Shown piece by piece: positions 52,280 to 60,788 of a stretch of 64,000 nt of DNA. The first letter of the stretch is position 1; the number at the start of each line of letters is the position of its first letter. The position numbers and the translations under genes are program-made. The stretch covers positions 39,558 to 103,557 of the forward strand of contig NZ_NOKT01000032.1 in the NCBI RefSeq assembly GCF_002237655.1, given 5' to 3'. Origin of the DNA: Streptomyces sp. XY006 (GTDB lineage Bacteria; Actinomycetota; Actinomycetes; Streptomycetales; Streptomycetaceae). The notes under the pieces were generated by a model that saw only the letters and a program-made list of their open reading frames with translations, had not been told where the DNA came from and did no database searches.

Positions 52280-53449
52280 TCACTCCGCCCCGAGCACCAC
52301 GGTGCCGGACGAGCAGAACCAGCCCCCCGTGCCCGACGCCACCGCCAGCCGCGGCAGCGAACCGTCGGCGCGCCGCACCTGCCGCTCCCCGCACTCCCCG
52401 CGCAGCTGCCGTACCGCCTCCACCAGCAGGAACAGTCCTCGCATCCCGGGGTGCTGGGCCGACAGACCGCCCCCGTCGGTGTTCACCGGCAGCGCCCCGC
52501 CCCTGACCCGCAGCCGGCCCTCGCCGACGAACGCCCCGCCCTCGCCCTTCGCGCAGAAGCCGAGGTCCTCCAGCGTCACCAGGGTCATGTAGGTGAAGGC
52601 GTCGTAGAGCTCGGCGAGGTCGATCTCCGAGGGCCGCACTCCCGCCCGTGCGAAGGCCAGCCGCCCGCTGACCGCCGCCGGGGACACCGTGAAGTCCGGC
52701 CACTCGGACATCGCGGCGTGCGAGACGGCCTCCCCGCTGCCCAGGACCCACACCGGCCGGGTGCGGCAGTCGCGCACGTACTCCTGTGCCACGAGCAGCA
52801 CCGCCGCGCCGCCGTCGGAGCGGACGCAGCAGTGCAGTTTCGTGAAGGGGTCCGCGATCACCGGGCCCGCGGCGACCTCGTCCACCGTGACCGGGGTGCG
52901 GAACATCGCCTCGGGGTTGAGCGCCGCGTTCGCCCGGGCCTGCACGGCCACCTGGGCCAGCTGCTCGATCGTCGTGCCGTACTCGATCATGTGCCGGCGG
53001 GCGGCCATGGCGTACTTGGCGATCAGGGTGTGGCCGTAGGGGACCTCGAACTGGGCGGGGCCGCGCGAGCCGAAGGAGAGGGTCCCGGTGCGGCGGCCCG
53101 CTCTGACGTCCGCGCGGGCCGTGGAGCCGTAGGCGAGCAGCACCGCCCGGGCGTGCCCCGCCGCGACGGCGTCGGCCGCGTGGGCCGCCATGACCTCCCA
53201 GGTGGAGCCGCCGACCGAGGTGGAGTCGACCCAGGTGGGGCGCAGGCCCAGGTACGCGGCGACCTCCACGGGCGCCAGCGTGCCCAGGCCGGCCGAGGCG
53301 AAGCCGTCGACCAGCGACCGGTCCAGGCCCGCGTCGGCGAGGGCGCGCCGGGCCGCCTGGGCGTGCAGGGCGTACGGGGTCACGTCGTCCACGCGGCCGC
53401 AGTCCGACAGGGCCACGCCGACGACGGCCACTTTCCTCCGGGCCACCAT
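52280..53449 (-). CDS. Thiolase-fold lipid-transfer-like protein (Ltp2-type aldolase)
   Basis: 389 residues. KVAVVGVALSDCGRV opens the thiolase fold; STSVGGSTWEVMAAHAADAV replaces the segment that in thiolases carries the nucleophile Cys, so no Claisen chemistry is expected. GGLSAQHPGMRGLFLLVEAVRQLRG near 340 is the typical C-terminal part. Ltp2 enzymes split beta-hydroxyacyl-CoA by retro-aldol reaction with a DUF35 partner. The ATG at 53449 is 3 bases from operator site 8, with no ribosome site. Confidence 0.9.
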   Translation of the reverse strand: MVARRKVAVVGVALSDCGRVDDVTPYALHAQAARRALADAGLDRSLVDGFASAGLGTLAPVEVAAYLGLRPTWVDSTSVGGSTWEVMAAHAADAVAAGHARAVLLAYGSTARADVRAGRRTGTLSFGSRGPAQFEVPYGHTLIAKYAMAARRHMIEYGTTIEQLAQVAVQARANAALNPEAMFRTPVTVDEVAAGPVIADPFTKLHCCVRSDGGAAVLLVAQEYVRDCRTRPVWVLGSGEAVSHAAMSEWPDFTVSPAAVSGRLAFARAGVRPSEIDLAELYDAFTYMTLVTLEDLGFCAKGEGGAFVGEGRLRVRGGALPVNTDGGGLSAQHPGMRGLFLLVEAVRQLRGECGERQVRRADGSLPRLAVASGTGGWFCSSGTVVLGAE

Positions 53450-53452
53450 GAA

Positions 53453-53469
53453 TCTGACGGTACATCAGA
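53453..53469. promoter_or_regulatory. Operator site 8
   Basis: TCTGACGGTACATCAGA, 3 bases before the Ltp-like start codon. Such closeness implies that the transcript begins at or near the ATG. Confidence 0.75.
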
Positions 53470-53524
53470 TCCGGCACCCGACGGGAGGTGCGGGACTCTG
53501 GGCATCACCGCCCCCCGGCCCTAA

Positions 53525-53541
53525 CATGACGGACCGTCAGA
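53525..53541. promoter_or_regulatory. Operator site 9
   Basis: CATGACGGACCGTCAGA, with a perfect 6-1-6 core TGACGG-A-CCGTCA, 18 bases before the acyl-CoA dehydrogenase ATG at 53560. Confidence 0.7.
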
Positions 53542-53559
53542 TGTGGAGAGAGGTGGCTC

Positions 53560-54783
53560 ATGGACGCCCGCTTCACCGCCGAACAGGACGAGATCCGCCG
53601 CACTTTGCGCGACCTGCTCCACAAGCGGTGCGGTCCGGAGGAGCTGCGGGCCGCCGCCGGCACCCCCGTCGGGCACGACCCGGCCCTGTGGACCGCCCTC
53701 GCCGCCCACCTGGGCCTGCCCGGCCTGGCCCTGCCCGAGGCGTACGGCGGTGTCGGCTGCACGGTCACCGAGCTGGCCCTGGCCTGCGAGGAGACGGGCC
53801 GGGCCCTCGCCCCCTCCCCGCTGCTCGCCACGGCCGTCCTCGCCGCCCCGCTGCTGCTCGCCCTCGGCACCGAGGCCCAGCGGTCCGCGCTGCTGCCCCG
53901 GCTCGCCGGCGGCGCGCTCACCGCCGCCCTCGCCGTACCGGGGCCGGCCCTCGCCACCGCCCTCGCCCTCACCGGCCGTGACCCGGGCGGGGCCTGGGCG
54001 GGCGGCGGACGGGCCGGGGGCGTGCAGGCCCGGCGGACGGACGGCGGCTGGCGGCTGTACGGGCAGGTGGACCAGGTCCTCGACGGGCACAGCGCGGACC
54101 TCCTGCTGGTCGCGGCGCACACCGGCGGCTTCGCCCGGTCCCGGGTGCTGATCTTCCTCGTCGGCGCGGACGCGGCCGGCCTCACCCGGGTCCGGCGCAC
54201 CGCGCTCGACGCCACCCGCCCGCAGGGCCGGCTCCAACTGCGCGAGGTCGAGGCGGAGTTGCTCGGCTCGGCCGGCGACGACGTGCCCGGTGCCCTCGCC
54301 CGGCTCGGCGACGGGGCCGCCGCCTGTCTCGCCGCGGAGGCCGCGGGGGCGGCCGGCCGGGTGCTGGAGCGGACCGTGGAGTACGTGGGGCGGCGCGAGC
54401 AGTTCGGGCGGCCGATCGGCTCCTTCCAGGCGGTCAAGCACCGGCTGGCGGACGTCCACGTCCAGGTGCAGGCGGCCCGGTCGGCGGCGTACTACGCGGC
54501 CTGGGCCGCCGCCCGGGGGGAGGCGGCCGAGGCGTACTACGCGGCCTGGGCCGCCGCCCGGGGGGAGGTGGCCGGCGGACTGGCCCTCGCGCAGGCGCTG
54601 GACGCCCTGCGCCGCGCCGCCGCCGAGGGCGTCCAGCTGCACGGGGGCATCGGCTTCACCTGGGAACACGAGGCTCATCTGTATGTCAAGCGCGCCACGG
54701 GCGACGCGCTGCTGTTCGGGCCGGTCCACCGGCTGCGGGCGCACGCGGCCGACGCGGCCCACGTCTTCGAGGAGGCCGGCTGA
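53560..54783 (+). CDS. Acyl-CoA dehydrogenase, FadE small-subunit-like with duplicated helix
   Basis: 407 residues. C-terminal YVGRREQFGRPIGSFQAVKHRLAD and QLHGGIGFTWEHEAHLYVKRA correspond to the second-subunit type of heteromeric dehydrogenases, with Glu residues available as base. The middle domain is present, unlike in 27524-28423. A 45-bp in-frame duplication adds a second EAYYAAWAAARGE helix segment (about residues 310-339). May pair with the large-type subunit at 31942. Its stop overlaps the nitroreductase start (TGATG). Confidence 0.9.
   Translation: MDARFTAEQDEIRRTLRDLLHKRCGPEELRAAAGTPVGHDPALWTALAAHLGLPGLALPEAYGGVGCTVTELALACEETGRALAPSPLLATAVLAAPLLLALGTEAQRSALLPRLAGGALTAALAVPGPALATALALTGRDPGGAWAGGGRAGGVQARRTDGGWRLYGQVDQVLDGHSADLLLVAAHTGGFARSRVLIFLVGADAAGLTRVRRTALDATRPQGRLQLREVEAELLGSAGDDVPGALARLGDGAAACLAAEAAGAAGRVLERTVEYVGRREQFGRPIGSFQAVKHRLADVHVQVQAARSAAYYAAWAAARGEAAEAYYAAWAAARGEVAGGLALAQALDALRRAAAEGVQLHGGIGFTWEHEAHLYVKRATGDALLFGPVHRLRAHAADAAHVFEEAG
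54487..54576. repeat. 45-bp in-frame tandem duplication in the dehydrogenase gene
   Basis: Two copies (54487-54531 and 54532-54576) of a 15-codon unit encoding AYYAAWAAARGEAAE / AYYAAWAAARGEVAG differ at only a few bases, which suggests a recent event. Confidence 0.92.
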
Positions 54784-55256
54784 TGGCGAGGGCCGTGCGG
54801 TTCGTGCAGAAGGTGTCCGCCACCCCGGGCTTCGCGCGGGTGGCGCCGTACGTCTTCCCGGCCCTGGACCGGGCCGTGCACCGGCTCAGCCGGGGAAAGG
54901 TGCTGCTCAGCGCGCAACTGCTGCCCGGGGTGGTGCTGACCTCGACCGGGGCGCGCAGCGGACTGCCCCGCCGGACGCCGCTGGCCTGCATGCCGGAGGA
55001 CGGCGGGCACGGCTGGATCCTGGTCGGGTCCAACTTCGGGCGGCCGGGGCACCCCGCCTGGAGCCACAACCTGCTCGCCCACCCCGACGCGGAGATCAGC
55101 TGGAAGGGCCGGGACATCCCGGTCACGGCCCGGCTGCTGGCGGGGGAGGAGCGGGCGGCGGCCTGGCGGGCGGTGCTGGCGTTCTGGCCGCCGTACGCGG
55201 CCTACCAGGCCCGGGTGGACCGGGAGATCCGGGTGTTCCGGCTCGTGCGGCGATGA
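54783..55256 (+). CDS. Nitroreductase/deazaflavin (F420)-dependent oxidoreductase family protein
   Basis: 157 residues. GVVLTSTGARSGLPRRTPLACMPEDGG and WILVGSNFGRPGHPAWSHNLLAHPDAEISWKG are the signature of the Ddn/F420-dependent nitroreductase family common in actinobacteria. It reduces or isomerises a ketone or quinone with F420H2. Co-translated with the dehydrogenase upstream; a terminator follows at 55290. Confidence 0.92.
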   Translation: MARAVRFVQKVSATPGFARVAPYVFPALDRAVHRLSRGKVLLSAQLLPGVVLTSTGARSGLPRRTPLACMPEDGGHGWILVGSNFGRPGHPAWSHNLLAHPDAEISWKGRDIPVTARLLAGEERAAAWRAVLAFWPPYAAYQARVDREIRVFRLVRR

Positions 55257-55289
55257 GGGGGCGGGGCGGCAGGGCGCCGGAAAGCACGA

Positions 55290-55323
55290 CAGGCGGCCGT
55301 CCACCGAGGTGAACCGCCGCCTG
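55290..55323. terminator. Hairpin terminator between nitroreductase and TetR genes
   Basis: CAGGCGGC and GCCGCCTG form an 8-base stem around an 18-base loop that can itself pair (CCACC/GGTG). It lies 33 bases after the nitroreductase stop and 43 bases from the stop of the convergent TetR gene. Confidence 0.65.
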
Positions 55324-55366
55324 CCAGACAGGACTTGGGAAAGGGGGAAGGGCCGCCGCCGGCCGG

Positions 55367-56014
55367 TTACTTCGTCGGCTTTCTCCCTGTGACACCCAGG
55401 TGCACCAACAGCGCGAGGTTCGGCTTCAGTTCGGCCTGCTTCACGCCCCAGGAGGAGAAGCCCTTCTGGTGCGAGGCGACGGCCGCGAGCATCGCGACCA
55501 GCGAACCGGCGACGGCCGCCGGGTTCACGTCCTTGTCGACCCGGCCCTTGGCCTGGAGCTCGGCGACGGCGTCCGCGAGCGAGTTGTTCACCGAGTTGAG
55601 GATCTTCATGCGGAGCTTGTAGAAGCGCTTGTCGCCCTCGGCGGCGCCGAGATCCACCACCCGGAGGATCGCGTCGTTCTTGCGCCAGAACTCCAGGAAC
55701 CCGTCGACCAGTTCCTGCGCCGTCTGCCAGCCGGCCTTCCCGGCCCAGGAGCGGCCCTCCAGGAGCTCGGTCAACGACGCGCCCTCGGCCGCCATTTGCT
55801 CGGCGATCTCCAGGACGGCGCCCTCGACGTCCGGGAAGTACTGGTAGAAGGTCGCGGGCGAAGTGCCCGCCTTCCGGGCGACATCGATGACTTTGACGTC
55901 CCGGTACGGGGAGGAGCTGAGCATCTCGCTGAGGCAGTCGAGCAGCTTCTGCCGGGTCGCCTGCCCACGCCGGCCGGCCACGCGGCCGTCGACGGTACGC
56001 ACTTGTCCTGTCAT
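55367..56014 (-). CDS. TetR-family regulator, candidate repressor of the TCTGACGG regulon
   Basis: 215 residues. HTH at about 20-65 (ATRQKLLDCLSEMLSSSPYR, VIDVARKAGTSPATFYQYFPDVEGAVLEIAE), then a ligand domain (SWAGKAGWQTAQELVDGFLEFWRKNDAILRVVD) of the type seen in actinobacterial fatty-acid/steroid regulators. It sits at the end of the gene set and next to afsK, where S. coelicolor also has a TetR gene in my recollection. A weak half-site CCGTCAGC is just upstream of its ATG. Binding to the palindrome is inference. Confidence 0.9.
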   Translation of the reverse strand: MTGQVRTVDGRVAGRRGQATRQKLLDCLSEMLSSSPYRDVKVIDVARKAGTSPATFYQYFPDVEGAVLEIAEQMAAEGASLTELLEGRSWAGKAGWQTAQELVDGFLEFWRKNDAILRVVDLGAAEGDKRFYKLRMKILNSVNNSLADAVAELQAKGRVDKDVNPAAVAGSLVAMLAAVASHQKGFSSWGVKQAELKPNLALLVHLGVTGRKPTK

Positions 56015-56136
56015 GCCGTCAGCTTACCGAGGCGTGATCGGGGCGCGATTCGGCCGACTGCAAATGGGGTGTGAGGGGGTGCGGAGGCTGGTGTGCCTGG
56101 TCTGCGGGGTGCGCCGGTCGCGGTTACGTTGGCGGC

Positions 56137-56859
56137 ATGGCCGAAAACAGGGCATCGGTGTACGCAGAGGGCGTTCCCTGCTGGGTGGACGCGCAGCTTC
56201 CCGACGTCGAGGCGGGCAAGCGCTTCTACGGCGAACTCTTCGGGTGGACCTTCGAGGACTGGTTCGGACCCTTCACGCGGGCGCTGAAGGACGGGGAACC
56301 CGTGGCCGCGCTGGTCCGCAAGACGGACGGCCGGCTGCCCACCGTCTGGACGGTGTACTTTTCCACCCCGGACGCCCGGGCCCTGGTCCGGCGGGTCCAG
56401 GCGGCCGGCGGGCAGGTCGTCCAGTCGCCGGTGCCGGCCGCCGGGCTGGGCGTCACCGCGCTGGTCACCGACCCGGACGGGGCCGTCTTCGCCCTGTGGC
56501 AGCCGCGGGAGCACCCCGGGTTCGGCCGACGGCGCGAGCCGGGCGCCTTCGCCTGGGCCGAGCTGTACGCCCGGGACACCGAGGCGGCCAACGCCTTCTA
56601 CGGCGACCTCTTCCACGAGGCCCTGTTCGGGCCGGAGGCCGAGCCCGACTTCGGCCGCGCCCCGGTCTCCGACGTCTTCCCGGCCGAGATGCCGCCCCAC
56701 TTCCTGGTCCACTTCGCCGTCGAGGACGTCCCGGCCGCGCTGGCGGAGGTGACCCGGCTCGGCGGGCGGGTCCAGGCCCCGCCGTTCGAGACCTCGTACG
56801 GCACCGTGGCCGTCGTCTCGGACGACCAGGGGGCCTCCTTCGCGCTGCTGCGCCGCTGA
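56137..56859 (+). CDS. VOC (glyoxalase-like) superfamily protein, two-module
   Basis: 240 residues from ATG 56137. Two vicinal-oxygen-chelate modules: CWVDAQLPDVEAGKRFYGELFGWTFEDW at 11-40 and FAWAELYARDTEAANAFYGDLFHEALFG at about 137-165, each ending with a FAL[W/L] strand. Such duplicated VOC proteins are common in Streptomyces; many bind a small metabolite or antibiotic, and the reaction is seldom known. Divergent from the TetR gene and just before afsK. Confidence 0.88.
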   Translation: MAENRASVYAEGVPCWVDAQLPDVEAGKRFYGELFGWTFEDWFGPFTRALKDGEPVAALVRKTDGRLPTVWTVYFSTPDARALVRRVQAAGGQVVQSPVPAAGLGVTALVTDPDGAVFALWQPREHPGFGRRREPGAFAWAELYARDTEAANAFYGDLFHEALFGPEAEPDFGRAPVSDVFPAEMPPHFLVHFAVEDVPAALAEVTRLGGRVQAPPFETSYGTVAVVSDDQGASFALLRR

Positions 56860-57050
56860 GCGGCCCCCACTGGTCATATTTCGTCCCTGTATGGCCGGAG
56901 ACACCCCAATGGTCACCGGGTTCGCCACCACGGCTTTGGCCAGGAAGAATCGGGGTGCGTGCCGCCATGGCGGTGCGGTGGTGAGACGCTGCACGGGGTC
57001 GCGTGGAAGATGTGGCTTGGCGCGGCTCGTACGGGGAGGTGGCAGGCAGA

Positions 57051-59435
57051 GTGGTGGATCAGCTGACGCAGCACGATCCGCGGCGGATCGGGCCGTTCGA
57101 GGTGCTGGGGCGGCTGGGTGCCGGCGGCATGGGGCTGGTCTATCTCGCGCGCTCGGCGTCCGGCCGGCGCGTGGCGATCAAGACCGTCCGGACGGAGCTC
57201 GCCGAGGACCAGCTGTTCCGGGTCCGCTTCACCCGTGAGGTGGAGGCGGCCCGGGCCGTCTCCGGCTTCTACACGGCCGCCGTCGTGGACGCCGACCCGC
57301 GTGCCGCCGTGCCGTGGCTGGCCACCGCGTACGTCCCCGCGCCCTCCCTGGAAGAGATAGTGAACGACTGCGGGCCGCTCCCGGCCCAGGCGGTGCGCTG
57401 GCTCGCGGCGGGCGTGGCCGAGGCGCTGCAGTCCATCCACGGGGCCGGTCTGGTGCACCGGGACCTGAAGCCGTCGAACGTGCTGGTCGTCGAGGACGGC
57501 CCGCGGGTCATCGACTTCGGTATCGCGTCCGGCGTTTCGAACACGCGTTTGACGATGACGAACGTGGCCGTCGGCACGCCCGCCTACATGTCCCCCGAGC
57601 AGGCCAAGGACTCCCGCAGTGTCACGGGCGCGAGCGACGTCTTCTCGCTCGGCTCCATGCTGGTCTTCGCCGCCACCGGCCACCCCCCGTTCCACGGCGC
57701 CAACCCGGTCGAGACCGTCTTCATGCTGCTGCGCGAGGGCCCGGACCTCGAAGGACTCCCGGACGAGCTGCGGCCGCTCATCGAGTCCTGTATGCAGATG
57801 GACCCGACGGCCCGCCCCAACCCGGCCGACCTCCAGGCGCAGCTCGCCCCGCACCTGTTCGGCTCCGGCTCCGACGACAGCGGCACGGCCTCCGCGTGGC
57901 TGCCCGAGCGGGCGGTCGGCCTGATCGAGTCCCGCCGCAACGGCCGCCCGGCCGCCAAGCCCGCCGCCGGCCCCGGCCGCAGCGGCGGCGGCCGTCCCGC
58001 ACCCGGCCCGGCGCCCATCCCGCCCCCGCCCTCGCACGACCCCGTCGTCCCGGCACCCGCGCCGGTGCCCGCCCCGGTCGGCGGGCCCGACACCGGCCCC
58101 GTGCGGCTGGCCGGCGCCCAGGTGCCCATCGGCCCGGGCCCGCGGGTCGCCGACGTCCGGGCCGCCGCCGTCAAGGCACCGCCCCCGGAGGCCGCCCTCG
58201 CCGCCTCCTGGTCCAAGCCCCGCCCCGGGGTCAACGGCACCGACCCCGCCGTGGGTCCGGCCGTCGCCGCGCCCCCGGCCCCGGCCGCGCCGCCCGAGCA
58301 GCCGGGCGGCTGGCGCCCCTGGCGCTTCCGCATGTCCAACGACGTCTGGGGCACCCCCTCGGTCGCCGGCGACCTCGTCTACGTCACCTCCTTCGAGGTG
58401 CACGCGCTGGACGTGGCCACCGGCCGCCGCCGCTTCAAGACGCGGGACGTCGCCTGGTCCATGGCCGTCTCGGACGGCCGTATCCACGCCTCCGACGGGC
58501 CCACGCTGTTCGCCCTGGACGCCCGCGAGGGCGGCGACCTGTGGCGCCTGCAGACGGACGCCTGGGTCTACTCGCTCAAGGCCGGCCGCGGCACCGTCGT
58601 CACCGGCACCCGGGGCGGCGGCGTCCAGGGCTGGGAGGCCTCCAGCGGCCAGAAGCTGTGGGAGATCACCGGCTGCCAGACCGACTTCGAGTCCCCCGAG
58701 GCCGGGCCCGCCCTGCACGACGGCACGGTCTACGTGTGGCAGGACGCCCGGCTGCGCGCCCTGGACGCCCGCACCGGCGACGAGCGCTGGTCGTACCCGA
58801 TCGGCGACGCGGCCTCCTGCGGCGGCGTCCCGGTCCGGCTGATCCAGGCGCCCGACGGGTACGTCTACGTCTGCGCCGGCACCCGCGTCCTCGCCCTGGA
58901 CGTGGCCGCCGGGCATGTGCGGTGGCACTTCGAGGCCCCGGCCGTCTTCCTCTCCCCGCCCACCTTCGTGCCGGGCCCGGCCGTCACCGGCGGCGGCGTC
59001 TACCTGGCCGACTACCTCGGCACGGTCTACGCCCTCGACGCCACCGACGGCCGCGACCGCTGGCGCATCGCCACCGAGGCGCGCTCCTCCGTCGAGCCGG
59101 TCCTGGTCGCCGCCGGTCACGTCCACGTGGGCAGCGGCAAGGGCCTGTACACCCTGGACGCGGTCACCGGCACGCCCAAGTGGCGCTTCCAGGCGGGCGG
59201 CGACATCGTCGGCGCCCCCTCGGTCGCCGAGGGCCGCATCCACTTCGGCTCCACCGACCACCTGCTCTACACCCTCAAGGCCGACGACGGCCGGCTGCGC
59301 TGGAAGCTCGCCACCGGCGGCGAGATCACCGGCTCCCCGGTCGTCCGGGACGGGGTGGTGTACGCGTGCAGCAAGGACCGCTGCGTGTACGCGCTGGACG
59401 CGGAGAAGGGCACGGGGACGGCGCGCACCGCCTGA
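57051..59435 (+). CDS. afsK: Serine/threonine protein kinase AfsK with PQQ-like propeller
   Basis: 794 residues from GTG 57051 (S. coelicolor AfsK has 799); an ATG at 57003 would add 16. Kinase domain: GAGGMG 23-28, K44, HRDLKPSN 136-143, DFG 155-157, and T168 in the activation loop, the reported autophosphorylation site of AfsK. A Pro/Ala linker follows to about 420, then PQQ-type beta-propeller repeats (GTPSVAGDLVYVTSFEVHALD, DGTVYVWQDARLRALDARTG, GAPSVAEGRIHFGSTDHLLY). AfsK phosphorylates AfsR and DivIVA. afsR/afsS are not seen here. Confidence 0.95.
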   Translation: MVDQLTQHDPRRIGPFEVLGRLGAGGMGLVYLARSASGRRVAIKTVRTELAEDQLFRVRFTREVEAARAVSGFYTAAVVDADPRAAVPWLATAYVPAPSLEEIVNDCGPLPAQAVRWLAAGVAEALQSIHGAGLVHRDLKPSNVLVVEDGPRVIDFGIASGVSNTRLTMTNVAVGTPAYMSPEQAKDSRSVTGASDVFSLGSMLVFAATGHPPFHGANPVETVFMLLREGPDLEGLPDELRPLIESCMQMDPTARPNPADLQAQLAPHLFGSGSDDSGTASAWLPERAVGLIESRRNGRPAAKPAAGPGRSGGGRPAPGPAPIPPPPSHDPVVPAPAPVPAPVGGPDTGPVRLAGAQVPIGPGPRVADVRAAAVKAPPPEAALAASWSKPRPGVNGTDPAVGPAVAAPPAPAAPPEQPGGWRPWRFRMSNDVWGTPSVAGDLVYVTSFEVHALDVATGRRRFKTRDVAWSMAVSDGRIHASDGPTLFALDAREGGDLWRLQTDAWVYSLKAGRGTVVTGTRGGGVQGWEASSGQKLWEITGCQTDFESPEAGPALHDGTVYVWQDARLRALDARTGDERWSYPIGDAASCGGVPVRLIQAPDGYVYVCAGTRVLALDVAAGHVRWHFEAPAVFLSPPTFVPGPAVTGGGVYLADYLGTVYALDATDGRDRWRIATEARSSVEPVLVAAGHVHVGSGKGLYTLDAVTGTPKWRFQAGGDIVGAPSVAEGRIHFGSTDHLLYTLKADDGRLRWKLATGGEITGSPVVRDGVVYACSKDRCVYALDAEKGTGTARTA

Positions 59436-59603
59436 CGGGCCCGGGACGGCCGTCGCACCGGCGCACGGAAGGGGATCCGGACGGCGGCCGTCGCTCGGGG
59501 GAGCGGCCCGTTCACCGCCCTCGTCCGAGACGCTACGCCGGGCACGCACCCGTCGCCACGCGGTGACATGACGGTGACGGCAGGGCCCTGGAGGGCGGCT
59601 TCC

Positions 59604-60377
59604 CTACCGCGACCGGTACTCCCGGCCCCGCCCGGCGAACAACCGGGCCTGCTGCTCGGCCGTCGCGTTCCCGAGTGCGATGAGGTGCGGCGCCTGCGCC
59701 ACCCCCTGGGCGCGGCCCGCCTCGCTCGCGGCCCACAGCGCCCGCACGGTGCCCTCCACGGCCCGGGCCGGATGGCCGGCGACGACGGCGGCGCACGCCG
59801 TGGCCGTCTGAAGCGCCCCGCCCTCCGGCACGAGTTCCGACACGAGCCCCACCTCGTACGCGCGCCGTGCCGAGATCCGCTCGGCCGTACCCATCAGCGC
59901 CATCCGCGCGATCTCCCCGTACGGAGCGCGCTGTGCCATGAGGACGGACTCGTAGGCGCTGACCATGCCGTAGGTGGTGTGCGGGTCGAAGAAGGCGGCC
60001 GTCGTGTCGGCGATGACGAACTCCGCCTCCCCGAGCAGGTAGAAGGCGCCGCCACAGGCCATCCCGCGCACGGCCGCGACGACCGGCTTCCACAGGTCGT
60101 TCGCCTTGGGCCCGACGCCGAGCAGCGGGTCGTCCTGCGCGTACGGCGAGCTGGGCTGCGGCACCACGGCGTCCCGGTCGACGCCCGTGCAGAAGGCGCG
60201 CTCCCCGGCGCCGGTGAGGACGATCGCCCGCACGGTGTCGTCGAACCGCAACTCCTGCCAGGTGGAGACGAGTTCGTCGGCCATGGCGAGGTCGATGGCG
60301 TTGAGCCGCTCCGGCCGGTTCAGGGTGACCACGGCGACCCCGGTGTCCCGGTCGGCGTCGACCAGCACGGCGCTCAC
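59604..60377 (-). CDS. Enoyl-CoA hydratase/isomerase family protein
   Basis: 257 residues from GTG 60377, overlapping the DUF35 stop as GTGA (ATG 60395 is possible). Crotonase motifs AVVTLNRPERLNAIDLAMADEL, FCTGVDRDAVVPQ near 70 and AAVRGMACGGAFYLLGEAEFVIAD near 110. It has Asp/Glu in place of part of the classic Glu pair, so could be hydratase or a C-C hydrolase-type member. Last gene of the operon led by the Ltp-like gene at 61949. Confidence 0.9.
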   Translation of the reverse strand: MSAVLVDADRDTGVAVVTLNRPERLNAIDLAMADELVSTWQELRFDDTVRAIVLTGAGERAFCTGVDRDAVVPQPSSPYAQDDPLLGVGPKANDLWKPVVAAVRGMACGGAFYLLGEAEFVIADTTAAFFDPHTTYGMVSAYESVLMAQRAPYGEIARMALMGTAERISARRAYEVGLVSELVPEGGALQTATACAAVVAGHPARAVEGTVRALWAASEAGRAQGVAQAPHLIALGNATAEQQARLFAGRGREYRSR

Positions 60378-60787
60378 GGCCGCTCCGGGATCCATCGGGG
60401 CAGGCCGTCGTCGAAGGCGACCTGCACCCGGGCGCCGATGCGCAGCCGGCCGGCGGGCAGGGAGCCGGGCGCCGCCCCCGGCTCCGCGACCAGGTTCCCG
60501 ACGAGCCGGATGCGCGGCGCCTCGTCGAGGGCGACGACGACCACGTTGTACGGCGCCAGCGCCGCGTAGTCGGGCAGCAGCGGTGGATGGGCGACGACGT
60601 ACGACCAGACGCGGCCCCGGCCCGACATGCGGCGCCACTCGGACGCGAAGGACTGGCAGTGCGGGCAGCAGGGCCGGGGCGGGAAGCGCAGTTCGCCGCA
60701 GCCGGCGCAGGCCTGGATCCGCAGTTCGCCCCGGGCGGCGTACTCCCAGAAGGGGGCGCCGTCGGTGTCGGTGACGGGACGCAGCAT
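60374..60787 (-). CDS. Zn-ribbon/OB-fold (DUF35) protein
   Basis: 137 residues. Zinc ribbon with ACAGCG near 27 and CCPHCQ near 41, then an OB-fold (GRGRVWSYVVAHPPLLPDY, YNVVVVALDEAPRIRLVGNLV). It begins one base after the Ltp-like gene stops and ends overlapping the hydratase start, so it is the direct partner of that Ltp2-type protein, matching the Ltp2-DUF35 aldolase complexes of steroid catabolism. Confidence 0.9.
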   Translation of the reverse strand: MLRPVTDTDGAPFWEYAARGELRIQACAGCGELRFPPRPCCPHCQSFASEWRRMSGRGRVWSYVVAHPPLLPDYAALAPYNVVVVALDEAPRIRLVGNLVAEPGAAPGSLPAGRLRIGARVQVAFDDGLPRWIPERP

Positions 60788-60788
60788 C

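Noticed and set aside
56007..56023. Twelfth operator at the TetR start codon
   Set aside because: Only the right half (CCGTCAGC) fits; the left half matches about four of eight positions. Kept as a weak hint of self-control only.
56913..59549. 878-codon minus-strand frame opposite afsK
   Set aside because: Low-complexity Gly/Asp/Arg content and full overlap with a well-supported kinase gene; a shadow frame.
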